Shown in pieces: positions 32,824 through 44,741 of a stretch of DNA of 64,000 nt. The notes under the pieces were generated by a model. That model saw only the letters and a list, made by a program, of their open reading frames with translations. It made no database searches and was not told where the DNA came from. Positions within the stretch are counted from its first letter, which is position 1. Each line of letters opens with the position of its first letter. The DNA is taken from contig AP026142.1 in NCBI GenBank assembly GCA_030295235.1, forward strand, positions 558,001 through 622,000, given 5' to 3'. The translations under genes and the position numbers were made by a program. This stretch comes from Fistulifera solaris. Taxonomy: Eukaryota > Bacillariophyta > Bacillariophyceae > Naviculales > Stauroneidaceae.

Positions 32824-35245
32824 TCAATCTTCGACGGGTGAACCACGGCTGATGCGATCGAGTTCGTGTTGGAGTTGGGCACTGGTTTGTGACCGTTGGT
32901 CGAGACAAAGACCGACACTTTCAAAGTAATCGAGTACTTCCTCTTCAGTGGGTCGACCAGATTCTTCCAATAGTTGATCAAAATCACGAAGGGCGTCCAT
33001 TTCCATGCGGAGAATTTCCATGATGCGATCGACGTGCACTTTATGGGCTCGGAGCAAACGAATGGCAATCACCATGTGCTCTGGCGGTTGTGACGCGGGG
33101 ACGTTTTTCGTTGGAGAAAGGGGAGGACGATAACGGACCTTGTCGCCTAATACGGAAGTGCTATTGGGTACAACATTTTCTTCTTCGCTCAGTTTACGGG
33201 GAAACAAATCGTCCAAGCCATCATCCGATTCGTCGTTTTCAAGCGTGCTGCTTGACATACGGAAACGCTCTTGCATCAACATCGAGTTGCGGCTACGTCG
33301 CTTGGACGCGTGTTCCTTCAATTTCTGAATGCTAGCAATGTACGGGCCGCTGCGGCGGCTTTTCCCGCTGTCTGCAGAGGAAACCGAATCGATTCTTGGG
33401 CTGCCGCTAGCCACTGGGCGAATGCTTTCTTGGGGACGAGACACTGGTGAAACGGGCACTTTCTGCATTTCCTTCCTTGTTGGCTTTATTGCAGCTGTCT
33501 CGTGACGAAGCTCTCCGCTACCCGAACCACTCGTCTTGGAGAGATCATCATAATCGGATCTCGATTCGGAACTGTAGCTTTTGAACACAGAGAGGTCATG
33601 GTCTTCGTTGTAGGCTGATTGACCGATAAAAGCACTGCTTCTTCCATGACGCTCATTTCCGGCAATGTGCATGCCAGCTAATCTGGCAACGACATCGGTC
33701 TGAATCGTATCCTTAGCCGTATCAGGAGATGACGGCAGAGTCTCATCGGAAGTTTCTTCCGAGCTACTTGACACCGTGATAGGTTTGTCGACTGACCCGT
33801 GTTTGAAATCAGGTGAAGCAGGACGGACCTTGGTATTATCACTTTCTTTGGCAGATAGAAAGGCTGCATTGAGATCTTCGGGAAAGCGCGGACTTCCGAC
33901 CTCCTTGTTGACCGGTCCTTCTAAAGTACCTTGTTCCTTTGGTATGAATACCGTAGCACCTTCCTTTGCTTTAACTTCAGAAGACACAATAGAAACAGGT
34001 GCCTTGCTATCCGTTTGGGCTTTTCAAAAGATCCGAGGGAGCCAGGAGCATCAGAGCTCTTCGTGCTATCAGGAATACGCAAAGGAGGAGGTCGCGGAGG
34101 AGAACTCTTCGTTTGAACGCATTTGGCCGGATTCGTTTTGATCTCTACTGCTTTGGGTGCTAGCGGAGGCTGCGATGCATTGCCCTCCATCGGCTTGGTC
34201 GCCGCCGGAGGAACCGGTGCTACGCGACGCAACGGCGGACCCAAACCAGCGGCACCTGCACGACGACCCACTACTGCAATACTTTTCGGAACTCCCGCGG
34301 TGCTATCATCATCAAAACCAATACTCGAAAGACTGCTAGTACGAGGAGGAGCCTTTCTTGGTGTTCCGGAGCGAAATGTAGATGTGCCGCTGCACGAGCT
34401 GCGTATCGGGTGTCACTGTTGTAACTGAATTTGCTTGCGACCGATAAATCTTCCGAGTCTGGGCTGTTACCATTTCCAAGAGATTTCAACCATTTCTGTA
34501 CCTTCGGATCTTTTACAGAAGGACCTTCAGGATCATTTACAAGCTCATCGAAAAGGCGTCTCTGTGCATTGCTCATGTATTGCAAAGCGGCTTTTGCGTG
34601 AACTCGAACTTGAGGAGAAGGATCTCGGAGTGTACGCACAAGTACATTACCAACTTGCATCCAAATTTCGTCGGTTAAATAGCCATCTGTGGTCCAAGAC
34701 TGAAGCGCAAGCCCCAGATAGAACGCGCATGCCTCCCGAACGGTGCGGCTTTTATCTACTTTCAGCCGATCCATCCAAAGCGGCATTACCATTTTGCAAG
34801 GAACTTCAGGAATCGCTTCAGCTACCATGTTCTGCACCGCTGTTCGAACAACTTGGACGGTTTGCGCATGTACAGAGAGAATGGTCGGCATCATATCCTT
34901 GAAAAGATAACGTGCATCGCCCTGGCATCGATTGAACAGAATAATCAAATTTTCACAAGTCCTTTTCACAACACTGGATCGCGCATCTTTGAGCAATTCA
35001 GAGACAGCTATAGCCAAGTGTCGAAGAAGCGCAGGGTTATTGTACCAGGCGCTACTCTTCGAATACGCCGTCCCCTCTGGGATCATTCCTACTAAATGAC
35101 TGAAGGCATCAGTTCGAGTCGTCCAATCCTCTGCTGCGGTTGTTTCAATTCGATGACAGAACTCAATGACCGGTCCATCATCAGCGAAATCTTGTCGAGG
35201 GCTACCTCCTTTAGTGGATGGGGTTTGAAAAATTTTGGACATCAT
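32824..35245 (-). CDS. CLASP-like TOG-domain microtubule-associated protein
   Basis: The N-terminal 250 residues are a CLASP_N/TOG HEAT array: AEDWTTRTDAFSHLVGMI, LLRHLAIAVSELLKDARSSVVKRTCENLIILF, VVRTAVQNMVAEAIPEVPCKMVMPLW and DPSPQVRVHAKAALQYM. A long Ser/Pro/basic linker follows, then a C-terminal helical segment (HMVIAIRLLRAHKVHVDRIMEILRMEMDALRDFDQLLEE) like the CLASP C-terminal domain. The three parts are in three frames, offset by one base each near 34380-34392 and in the T3 at 34014-34016 (plus strand). Composition is continuous across both points, so I treat it as one gene of about 800 residues. CLASPs stabilise growing microtubule ends; a spindle or cortical role is family knowledge. 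Confidence 0.78.
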
Positions 35246-36034
35246 TTATCGTTGATTATTATCCGCAACACGCTGTCAAACGATGTGGCTGCACTTCCTT
35301 TTGAACAAGTTGAAAGCTAGAGCTCGGCGGCTTCGTATTTGCCAGCTCTATAATAAGATTTTGTAAAGAACGACGCGGCGGCGCGAAGTAATAATCATCT
35401 ATCCAAGGTGTTCGTTTCGTTTGACGCTGCGGTTTCATCCAAGGCGATCGCCAACCAAAAAAAGCGATCTCAAAAACACGGGCTTCGCGCTTTTCGGAAA
35501 GACCGCCCACTGTACAGCCTACAGCCGTCATTCAGTACCGTATAAATGGACGACTATCCAGTTTGAAGAAAGCGGAACACTTCCTTGTTCCTTGTTGGAT
35601 ACACCGTGATTGAAGCATGTTTTTACTATAGGTAGAATGTGCCGGTTGCCGGTTGTTAGCTATGATCCTTGAACTGGTGTTGCGTTACCTAGTACTTTTG
35701 AAAAATCAAGAAATTTCGAAGAATCCACATTGTCTGTTGCAACGCCAGCCGATACTAAACACTTAAATACTTATCACAACGTAGTGTTACTTACAGATAT
35801 TTCAAACGTATCCAGTCATTGACACGTGTCGTAATCGTTCACCTTAACATTATTGCTTGCACGAAGAAGTACCATGGACAGACGACAATCTGAAAAAGTT
35901 ACGTCGCCTCACCTGCCATTGCCAGCGCTTTCTTTCGCTTGTAAACAATTGACAAACACCATCATTTGTCTTCAAAGCCTTATCTGTACTTTGGAGAAAA
36001 ATTAGCTTTACGTTACTGCTATCAAGAAGATATT

Positions 36035-36289
36035 ATGTCGGGTCAATCTACCGCAACACCTCCGTCGGAACTCGCCGTGTCGTCGACGATTCGACAAGGA
36101 ATGGAAACAATTTTTATCAGAACAACGATGGGATTCCTTGTTGGGGGTCTGATGGGAGTTGTTTTGGCACGATCTGGATCTTCCGGAGCCAGGAAAGCTT
36201 TCGCTGGCCTTGGTGCTGGTATAGGGATGGGTTCTGGTTGGACTCGTACCTCAATTGACCTAGAAGAAATGTTGGCTGGCAAAAAGTGA
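36035..36289 (+). CDS. MIC10: Mic10, MICOS complex subunit
   Basis: An 84-residue protein with two short TM segments carrying the glycine spacing diagnostic of Mic10: FLVGGLMGVVLARSG (GxxxG-type) and FAGLGAGIGMGSGW (GxGxGxG). Mic10 oligomers bend the inner mitochondrial membrane at cristae junctions. A positively charged loop (SSGARKAF) separates the helices, as in the family's hairpin. ATG 36035 (MSGQS) is chosen because the upstream 23 codons look like leader sequence. No intron. Confidence 0.85.
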   Translation: MSGQSTATPPSELAVSSTIRQGMETIFIRTTMGFLVGGLMGVVLARSGSSGARKAFAGLGAGIGMGSGWTRTSIDLEEMLAGKK

Positions 36290-37352
36290 TGTAGGGCGTT
36301 GAACTTAGTACTCAATGAAATAGATCAGAAGTAATGCTGTTATGTTTTCCTTTGAACATTCGAACAGCAATAAAGGGAAACTTCAAACTTATCTATCATC
36401 CGGTGCGATATTTTCTTGTGTCAAGTCTTTCTATACATTCGTGAGAGTACGATCCAGTCTCCATTTCTAATGGTTTATAGCTTCGCCCTAGATCAGAGGT
36501 GCAAAGAGCACAAGCGGTCGGCGGAACGCAAATTTTGATCCTACTTGCTGGCATAGGAAAGGACCTCTGGATTACCACCACCTTCGAAGCAGAAGAAAAG
36601 TTCCAAGGAAAGTCAAGATTACCTGGTACTTGTACCGGTACCGCACCGTACAAGTACCGTGTACCGTTATACCGTGGGGTGCCACGTACAGTGCGGGAAA
36701 CAAAAGGAAGCGTGACTGGATTCACGAGTCTCAACAGCATTTTCAATCCTTAATTATCGAACGTGCTTCTTCTGTTTCCAACTATGTATTAGCATCAGGG
36801 CCGTCATTGTTGTACTGAAGACATTTTTTATCTAGATTTCCGCCACCACGAATTTAGTACTCAATGACTTGAAAAATTTTCCACACTGACCTACGGTGTT
36901 CAAGTGTCCTTGACCATGCACATAATTAGCTAAACGGACACGCAAAACAGTGGCAACTGTTGTTTACCGTATTTTGGTCGATGCAGCGAAACATTTGAAG
37001 CGCAATGCAATACCTTTGGCAAAGTGCCTGGAAGAAAGATCGCTCTTTCTTTTCACCGTTGCTTTAAGTAACAATTAAACGTTTCTTCTTGAAAGGGATT
37101 GATAGAGGGGGTATAAGTCTATTTCTCACGCCTTAAGCAATCGTATTTGTGAAAAGCATTTTCGTTACGGAAGACTCAGAGCAGCTACGAAAGAGATTTA
37201 CATCTGCATACTTTTTTCTGGGAAGTGCTATCTTACGAGGAAACGTTGATTTATTAAATCATTTCCGCGATAAAAGAACGCACTTCTATTGCAAGAAATT
37301 CTTCTAGCAAGCGTTTTTAATAAGTGAGAACGCTAAAAACGAAGCAGCCTCC
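36290..37352. other. Intergenic region with GGTACC cluster
   Basis: No gene seen. A dense GGTACC/GTACAAGTAC cluster lies at about 36620-36685, similar to the one at 6238-6300. The rest is A/T-rich and probably contains the promoter of the FHA-PP2C gene. Confidence 0.6.
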
Positions 37353-39424
37353 ATGTCTGCGCCTCGAACCTCAATGGCGACAATTTCTGATTCAACGTGG
37401 AATAGCGCAACGAATAGCGCTACAGCCGCAGGCTCCTCATTATTAAGCTTTGTTACAGGCGCTACTTCGCGTTCCGCACGACCAACTGATTCACAAATGT
37501 CGCAGCAACAAAAACAAATTCAAGGAGAATCCTGGAGTCGGGGAGGAAAGCAGTTCAGTTCTCATCGTGAAGTGTATACGCGCTCTCTTTTCCGTTTATG
37601 TCTCAAGTTTACAACTTCGGAGGACGAGGATGAAGGCAAACCCGAACCGGCAACTGCGTATTGGACTGTTTGTGGAAAAACAACAACGATAGGAAATGCT
37701 GGCCAGAATTCGCCGACTCCAGACACGATATGCCGCAGAATGGATGATTCGATGTCCGGTCCTGCGGCAGGTATTCTAACAAGAATAACCGATAGCGACG
37801 GAGAACAAGCAGCAACTTATGCTTTGCGATCCGGGATGACCTGCGGGTGGCAGATCAGTGGCGAACGGGGCGATGCCGCGATTCGTGTTGGAAAAGCTAA
37901 AGTGTTTCAGACCAAAAAGGTGCCGATGAAGCGACAGGTCGAGAAGCGCAAATATTGTCGCTAGATGCAGATCGGTGGGTCCTGTGTAAACAGGCCTCCT
38001 TTGCTGCGGGAAACTCAGTATTCAACGTGGAAGATTACAATGAATCGAAGCAGAAGATTACAGTCCACTGTTCGAAAGGCCCAATGCGTGGAAAGCTGTT
38101 TGATGTTCATGCTAATCGATGCCCATTTGTTTTTGGTCGAGCTCACGAAGCGGACTTGTGTATTATGGACCGGGAACTAAGTCGTAGACATGGTGCAATT
38201 CTTTATCTGCCGAACCGGAAAAATCGGAAAACGGGCAACGGAACATTCATTTTGGTCGATCTCGAAAGCACGGTGAGTGCCGTCCCCAAAACGTTTTCGT
38301 AGCTTTATCTATCTGCAGTGAAACTAACTCTTCATGAACAGAATGGATCATACATGCGCCTTACAGGCCCATATGCTTTGAAAGGCATCGGGGCGTTATC
38401 TTTGGGCGATGAGTTTATTGTAGGAAGAACTGGTTTTTCGGTCAATCGTTTTGATTACGGAATTTCTGAAGCGATCGGGGCGCGACCAACAATGGAAGAC
38501 AGAACGGTTGTGATTCAAAGTTTGCTCCTTGAACCATCGCATGGCTATTATAAAGGCGAACCGAAGGAAGAATTAGAAGAGCTCGCGATGACTACATTTG
38601 CTGCTGTATTCGACGGTCATGGTGGAGATGAATGTTCAAATTATTTGGTAGATGCTTTGCCTAGACAAGTACGAGCTGCGCTGTTAGCCGAAAGAATCGC
38701 TCTAAGGACTGCTATCGAAGAAAGCGAAGCAAACGGGCGAACTGAGCAGCCAGAAGATCCTGCATCAGAACTTATCAGAAGGATACTTAAAGCCGCCTAT
38801 CTCCGAACGGATAGAGACTTCATTTCACCAAAGAATTCTCCTCAGAGCGGATCTACCGCCGCAACGGTTATCATGTTCGGTCGCCGCTTATTCGCGGCAA
38901 ATGTTGGAGACAGCCGAGTAGTGCTTTGTCGAGCAGGAGGGCAATGCGTTGAATTGACGAGTGACCACAAACCAAATAGGCCGGACGAAGCAGCTCGTGT
39001 TCGCGCGGCGGGTGGATTTATCTTGAACAAACGAGTAATGGGTGAGTTGGCAATTACCCGCGCCTTCGGAGACAAATCATTCAAGATGGGGATCAAAGCT
39101 ATGATGGAGGAAGAAGCGGAGGACGTTTCTGGTAGCGCCGAGGCGAAAGATCTTACCGCACCGCTGGTTAGTGCGGAACCAGAAATTGCTTCTATGATTT
39201 TGAGCCACAGTGACGAATTCCTCCTTCTTGCATGCGATGGACTTTTTGACGTGTTCAGATCACAAGACGCAGTTGCTTTAGCTCGACAAGAGCTTATCGC
39301 CCATCGTGGTGAGCCTGCCGAGGTTGCTCGTATTCTAAGTGATCAAGCCATTCGCGTGCGGCGAAGCAGAGACAACGTTAGTATTTTGATCATCGTGTTA
39401 AGGCCTTTTTGGGAGCTTAACTAA
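37353..39424 (+). CDS. FHA domain-PP2C protein phosphatase fusion
   Basis: A Ser/Thr phosphatase guided by a phosphothreonine-binding FHA domain. After about 190 residues of an uncharacterised N-terminal region comes an FHA domain: FVFGRAHEADLCI, LSRRHGAILYL, DLEST-NGSYMRL and LSLGDEFIVGRTGF. A 69 bp intron (38273-38341) lies between EST and NGS. The PP2C domain follows with all metal and phosphate motifs: ARPTMEDRT, FDGHGG, SGSTAATVI, ANVGDSRVV, SDHKPNRPDE, ITRAFGDKSFK, LLACDGLFDV and RDNVSILIIV. A one-base frame change near 37939-37944 separates the N-terminal region from LSLDADRWV; this is the only break. The architecture parallels plant KAPP, which binds receptor kinases, though the ligand here is unknown. 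Confidence 0.92.
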
Positions 39425-39595
39425 TTGATTTACTTCTTTGAGTCAATGATCACTGACATAAAGAACGATCGAGGCATTTTTTAAATTGCGTTCAAGGATC
39501 GAACCTTGTATCCGTTAAATTTGAACCGACCAGAGAGTTGTAGGTAAATCCATTCTAGGGTGATCTTCCTCTATAGTCTACATTATAATCTACAA

Positions 39596-40870
39596 TTAGG
39601 AGAGAGCAATCCACAAAAGCGGGAAAACCCATAAGAAAATAGCCAAGGTTGCACTCCACCACTCTTGTTTCCGTTGCCTTTCTGACCTCTCGCTAGTTTG
39701 TAGTGGTTGATACGTGCTGCCTATTATATTCGCTGCCGCAAGCGCCCATCCAAAATAGGATCCACCAAGTGTGCCCAAGAAGCAATTATAAGGTTGTTGA
39801 AACCATGCCGCAGCTGTCAGTAGTATTGCACAGCTGAACAGAGGCAACCTCCGATGCGGTTGAAGAATACCCGTTGCACAAAGAACCCCACATGTTCCCC
39901 ATGAAATGCCTCCTGTCAGCGTTCCAGTCAATTCAATCTCTTCTTTCCGAAACGTATAGCGTGCGATTTTTGAGTCGTCCCAAGCCAAAGTCCATAATTC
40001 ACCGGTCATTACTGCAGTCACGTAAATAACAAGTACATGCGCTTGCGAATAGCGCAAAGATCTCGCGGATTTGCGCATTTTTTCTTGTTCTTGGGTATTC
40101 GATAACACCAAGACCCATATTAGACACACCGTGGCCCATTCCCCCAGCGAAGTCGACATACAAATGGCGGTCCCCAAACGCCAATACGACTGATTTAAAA
40201 ATATACTGGCGGGGGCTAAGGCACCCGAGCGCAGCAACGTCTCATCACCGGGTCTCCACCATGTCATCCATGCATACGGTGAAAACAGCGAATAACGTTC
40301 TTTCGATAGAATTAAGGCATCACCGCTTCGCCAAGACCAAATAAGCATGACTATTAAATGCAGCAGCGACAGCGAACATATCACGACCCCGGTTCCTTGA
40401 AGACGTATTTTTCTAGTAGAAAAGAACATGATCGACGCAGGAGAAAGAGGGATTTCCGCCGTGTAACGTGGATGAAAGGAAGTCGCTGTCGATCGAATAT
40501 TCGGTGGTGGTTGTAATAGAGAAGAATGTTCACTCGGATATTGTTGAATGTTTCGTTTCGGAAGACTATCGTACTGCAATGCCACTTTAATAGTGGATTT
40601 GCGAAGTCCATGTTCCTCGTCATCGGTAGTACTGTTGCTATGCTCATCATCATCATCATCATCATTATCAAACGACCGAATTGGACTCAAACGCGCCCCG
40701 ATCCAAGAAGTGTCGTGCAATCGAGGCAGACTGCCCGGTTCGGCCGACGAGGAGCGACCATTTGGTTGAAACAAGGATAAAGACGTAGGGGAAAAGAAGT
40801 CGCTACTGTCATCGCTTTCGTGCTCATCATCAAGGTAATTGGGTTTCGTTGTATTCTTTAAAGGATTCAT
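39596..40870 (-). CDS. Rhomboid-like membrane protein, probably without protease activity
   Basis: About 150 hydrophilic residues (acidic D-run coded by a CAT/ATG triplet repeat) precede about seven TM segments. LAPASIFLNQSYWRLGTAICMSTSLGEWATV is like the rhomboid L1 loop 'WR-x-x-T', but the usual HxxxN is absent. TGGISWGTCGVLCATG occupies the GxSG catalytic position with IS-W in place of S-G. GGSYFGWALAAANIIG resembles the last TM, which normally carries the catalytic His; none is seen. This supports a catalytically dead, iRhom/Derlin-like protein. The rhomboid assignment is moderate. Frame intact; start at the first ATG, 40870. Confidence 0.62.
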   Translation of the reverse strand: MNPLKNTTKPNYLDDEHESDDSSDFFSPTSLSLFQPNGRSSSAEPGSLPRLHDTSWIGARLSPIRSFDNDDDDDDEHSNSTTDDEEHGLRKSTIKVALQYDSLPKRNIQQYPSEHSSLLQPPPNIRSTATSFHPRYTAEIPLSPASIMFFSTRKIRLQGTGVVICSLSLLHLIVMLIWSWRSGDALILSKERYSLFSPYAWMTWWRPGDETLLRSGALAPASIFLNQSYWRLGTAICMSTSLGEWATVCLIWVLVLSNTQEQEKMRKSARSLRYSQAHVLVIYVTAVMTGELWTLAWDDSKIARYTFRKEEIELTGTLTGGISWGTCGVLCATGILQPHRRLPLFSCAILLTAAAWFQQPYNCFLGTLGGSYFGWALAAANIIGSTYQPLQTSERSERQRKQEWWSATLAIFLWVFPLLWIALS

Positions 40871-41394
40871 TGTGTATTTCGCTGGATCATGTAAACGGCC
40901 ATCGCGTAGACTCTTGCCTTCAAAAAATAATCATCAATCATTTATTTACGGAGTACTACGTAAAAACTATTTGTCATTTCTTTCATTTTTTTTCTAGCCA
41001 GCAGAAACATCTCTAATGCGACGAACCGCATGAGAAATCTCAATAAGGATTTGATGACGTGAATTTCATTCCACGTGGCACACACGGGATCCACGTCCGA
41101 GTCAGAAGGAGGTTCGGGCATCCATCACATGGGAAGTTCTGTATCGATCGCCAACGAAATGGCGACCGGTACTCGTACTATGACGTAGAAAGAATGCACC
41201 TTGAAAAGGAGGTCTGTTTTTGACCTTTCCTTTTTCCTCCAAGCGATTTTTGTACTGGTTCGCGTTACGCGTTCACCTCGCCATGAATAAAATCCAAACC
41301 AGAACGAATACACATCATCATTTAGATCGACTTCATTCCTTTCATTCGTTTCCTTTGCACCTTAAATATTACAAATTTACAGAAGAAGAAGAAG

Positions 41395-42425
41395 ATGGAG
41401 ACGTCAAGACCTTTTTTAAGACAGTGGCTATTTACTTACACTAGTTTTCTGCTAGCATGTTCCAGTGTTCACGCTTTTGTGCCGCATCGACCCGTGATGC
41501 CTGCTTTTGCGTGGCAACATCACAGCATGACGGCAGATAAAGCGACCGATCTTCCCATGATTGAAACGATGCGAGCAGGAGAAATTAAAAAAGAATTAGA
41601 GAGCTACGGTATATCCACGGTCTCCTTTTTGGAAAAAAGTGAATTAGTCAACGCCCTCACGAAAGCTCGGGCAGAAGGACTCACCCCAAGGCATCTGCTA
41701 CTACCAGCTCTTCTTCAACATCGTCAACAACTAGCAACACCAGCTCGAAGCAAACCGATGCTAGTGGAAAACCAAGAAGTGAACGCATCCAAGAAGAGAT
41801 GGAGAAATTGCAATCCATGAAGGCTTCGGAAATGAAAAAAGAACTTGAAGAACTCGGTGTTTCGACCAAATCCTTTTTCGAAAAACAAGAGTTCATGAAA
41901 GCTTTGGCCGAAGCACGTGTGGATGGCGTAAAGAAAGAAGAATCGTACGCGGAGTACACCAATGTGGAGGTTTTGACGGACGAGTTCTCGGGTCCACGTC
42001 CCAAAGGACAGCAATCACCGAGCTCGTACGGTGGGCCCGTAGATGGTCCAGGTTCCGTGGGCGGCATGGGAATTGCGGATATTTTAAAAAATATGGGAGC
42101 GGGTGGAGCCGGACGTGGACCTTTCGCGAATGGGAATGTCGGCAACGCCAGTCCGTTTGGTGGAGCGAACCCATTCGGTGGCGCCAATCCGTTCGGTGGC
42201 AAGGGAGGAGGTAGTCCATTCGGAGGTGTCGATCCAGGTTCTTTTGCCAAAGCCCAAAAAATGATGAAGGACCCGAAAGTACAACAAATCATAGCCAAGG
42301 CACAGTCCAATCCTGCGATAATGAAGAAGATCAACGAATGCATGAGCAACCCTGCTGCATTCGCTAAATACCAGAACGACCCGGACGTTGCGGATTTGAT
42401 CAAAGAACTTCGAAAATTTAGCTAG
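41395..42425 (+). CDS. Plastid SAP-repeat plus STI1/Hip-type co-chaperone
   Basis: The signal peptide ends SSVHAFVPHR, an A-F plastid import signal. Two copies of a 35-residue SAP-like helix-hairpin follow: MRAGEIKKELESYGISTVSFLEK and MKASEMKKELEELGVSTKSFFEK, separated by a Ser/Thr linker. The C-terminus has Gly/Asn/Pro-Phe repeats (FGGANPFGG) and a STI1/Hip DP domain (FAKAQKMMKDPKVQQIIAKAQ, NPAIMKKINECMSNP, DPDVADLIKEL). This combination of a Gly-Pro-rich region and a C-terminal DP domain is found in Tic40 and Hip co-chaperones. Together it suggests an Hsp70/Hsp93 partner in plastid protein import or folding. A one-base frame change near 41685-41692 separates the two SAP copies. Confidence 0.78.
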
Positions 42426-42566
42426 AAAAGCGTGCCGTTATTTACGCAACACAAGCACAACGATTATTGCATGAGTAGTATCATCAGAGGTATTTTAACA
42501 GCATACAAGAACGATATTTCCAAGTCAAACAACCAGCGCTTCTTTATCATGTTTTACTTTGTTTTT

Positions 42567-43791
42567 CTAATAGTATACTCCTTGTTCTTTTCGTTTACTG
42601 TTTTGAATGAAACTAACAATAATAGACGTCAAACGATGACGACCGTCCAGAAGATGCACGGCATGATCACTGTCAGCCAGAATCGACCAAGTGCGGTCCG
42701 AACCCCGGCCCAAATTGCAAAACAACTCTTGTTGTATATGCAGAGGCGCATAGGGATCTTGATCGCCGGCCACCACCAATGTAGGAACATGTATTCGAGC
42801 CGGATCGCAGTTGTTAAACTGGTACAAATGCCTCCAGGATGCTTTGATGGGGTCACTCACCAAAGCGGCTGTACCGAAATGACAAGCGGGTTCGGGGGGA
42901 ATGGTGCCTTCTATGGTGAAGTCTTCAATAGCATCATCGAACGTATTGAGTCTTGGTTCCGGTACTTTAGCTGGATCCGGATTCATGTTGACGTACAGAG
43001 GATCGCGCGGATATCGATGCAATGGGTCATAAATGGAGCCATACAATATTAATTTAGACAAGGCGGTTCGCTTGAGTTGTGCCGTCAGCTGTGCGACTAA
43101 GGCACCCTGACTCCACCCCAACAGTGCGGGAAGTTCCGCCTTGGTTCCGTTCGTATCGATCAGGTCAGCATCAAATCCATGACGTTCCGCAATCCATTCC
43201 AAAACCGACTCGGTATCACGAACACAACGCAGTGGCTCTACGCAACCCGTGTCATCTTTAGCCGTCCCTCCAAAACCACGAAAATCCATGCAATACGGAA
43301 CTAGACCATGTTCGAGCAAAGCTTCCATGAGAGATCGCGACTCATCTCCGCGGGCCCGGTGGGTAGGACCGCCCATGAGATGATAGACGGGGACCGACGA
43401 CCACGTGCGACCGTGTAACAACAGAATCGGACGCAATGACGGATCCTCTTGGTACTGGACAGGCTCGGTGCTTTGAATACCGTATACGGCGAGGGATGAT
43501 CGTCGCCTTTGGCTTTGACGGAATACACATCGAGGCCATCGAACAAGTGGGCTCCCTTTGCCCAAGTTGTGTGCTTTCGAAGGATTTGTCGGCTGTACTG
43601 GAAGAGAAGCGTGTTGTAGAGACTCCACCCGGTCCGGAAATCGTCTGACTGGAACTGAATCGAATTAAGTGGGGTGAAATGTAGCGACCAAATCGTCGTT
43701 TGCCCGCTGACTGAAAAGCCGGCGAAAAGCACCGGACAACGGAAGAGCGATTGAGCATGAGGATCAGAGAAGCAAGTGATAGTAAGAGCAT
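42567..43791 (-). CDS. Alpha/beta hydrolase
   Basis: The catalytic triad is visible: nucleophile Ser in LGWSQGALVA, acid Asp in VVAGDQDPYAPL, and His in DSDHAVHLLDG. The oxyanion HG motif is ILLLHGRTWSS. PYCMDFRGFGGT marks the strand before helix A. This is a single-domain serine hydrolase, substrate unknown. The frame that carries this core begins in conserved text and continues upstream in another frame (TGWSLYNTLLFQYSRQILRKHT and WAKGAHLFDGLDVYSVKAKGDD) after a one-base change near 43477-43489. No ATG exists in that frame, but a neighbouring frame has one at 43789-43791 with a hydrophobic leader (MLLLSLASLILML), so a second change or an intron lies in 43650-43780. The N-terminus is uncertain. 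Confidence 0.78.
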
Positions 43792-44077
43792 GTAACAGAC
43801 GAGCCGATATAAGAATGTAAATTGTTTGATAATGAAACAAACTGTTTGATTGCTTTCTCGGAAATCAAAGACTTTTTGTTTTTGATGTGTGTTTTTCCGT
43901 TTTAGTTTTGCGAGCGGCGAACGAGAGGAGCGAAGCAAAAACACTAAAGCGTGAAGAGGACGTACGAAACAATCCCTTATCCCTACAGGAGCTTTATAGT
44001 GATAGAAATGAGAAAACAGGCATGACGAAACGACAACGATCCGCAAGGAATTTCGACATGAACAATCATGGAGTATT

Positions 44078-44400
44078 GCTAATGCTGATGTACCACCACA
44101 CAGAACTTAATGGAGATTAGTTGTTGCAATACGAAAGGGAAAAATACATTCATGAATGGAAAGCAGTCGTGGTTAAGTTGACGGTACACCATGGTCTATA
44201 GTAAATTGGCACCATAACGACATTAACAATCAAGGCATGCATGTGCAAACGCTGATGTATCTAATTGAAAATTGAAACAAGACGACACTCATAGGTAGTT
44301 TACCAGTCGCACAGAAACTAAAGGGGTTTGAACAGCAATGGGGCTCGAAAAATATTCATTCACGAATGTGAATGCAGTCGTGGTACTGATGTACCTGCTA
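44078..44400. repeat. Diverged duplication in noncoding DNA
   Basis: Two diverged copies of a segment: about 44085-44175 and about 44255-44400. They share in order gctgatgta, cacagaa-cta, ag-aatattcattca-gaatg, and gcagtcgtggt; the block gctgatgta recurs near 44250 and 44385. It lies between the hydrolase and selenoprotein genes. I see no coding sequence here, and the origin may be an old tandem duplication. Confidence 0.4.
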
Positions 44401-44584
44401 ACGTTGAAACCACCCACTTTGTTCAAAAAAATTACAGTAAATATGCACAAAAAAAATTCGCGAGGAATCAACATCACGAACATGACAATTATGGGTTCAA
44501 TAGATACTCCGTATTGAATAATCCAGCTTTTGTTTAAAGACTTCGTAATCGGAAGCTGAGTCATTTTTTCATAACCATCTCACG

Positions 44585-44650
44585 GTTTTCAGATAAAGCC
44601 AATTCCTCGCGGGGTAATAGATATGAAGAATTGGTCCATAATCGTCATTC
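44585..44650 (-). promoter_or_regulatory. Candidate SECIS element
   Basis: On the minus strand about 90 bases after the stop of the selenoprotein W-like gene, ATGAC (44644-44648) is followed 12 bases on by AA. A helix CCAATTC / GAATTGG and GAT / ATC pair across a loop of about 22 bases, and TGA (44589-44591) closes the quartet. This matches the eukaryotic SECIS plan: ATGA, AA near the apical loop, and a 3' GA opposite the quartet. The stem has mismatches. Found by eye. Confidence 0.5.
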
Positions 44651-44741
44651 ACCAGGGATGGATCTAATTTAGCTCTCGCTATAACTATCCGGTTAACAAC
44701 TCATCGTCGACAAAGTGGATGGATGAGGGCCTGTTCTTCGG

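Noticed and set aside
39480-39520. Hairpin caagg-atcgaa-ccttg resembling a T arm
   Set aside because: The loop is six bases instead of seven, and no A-box or acceptor stem is found nearby.
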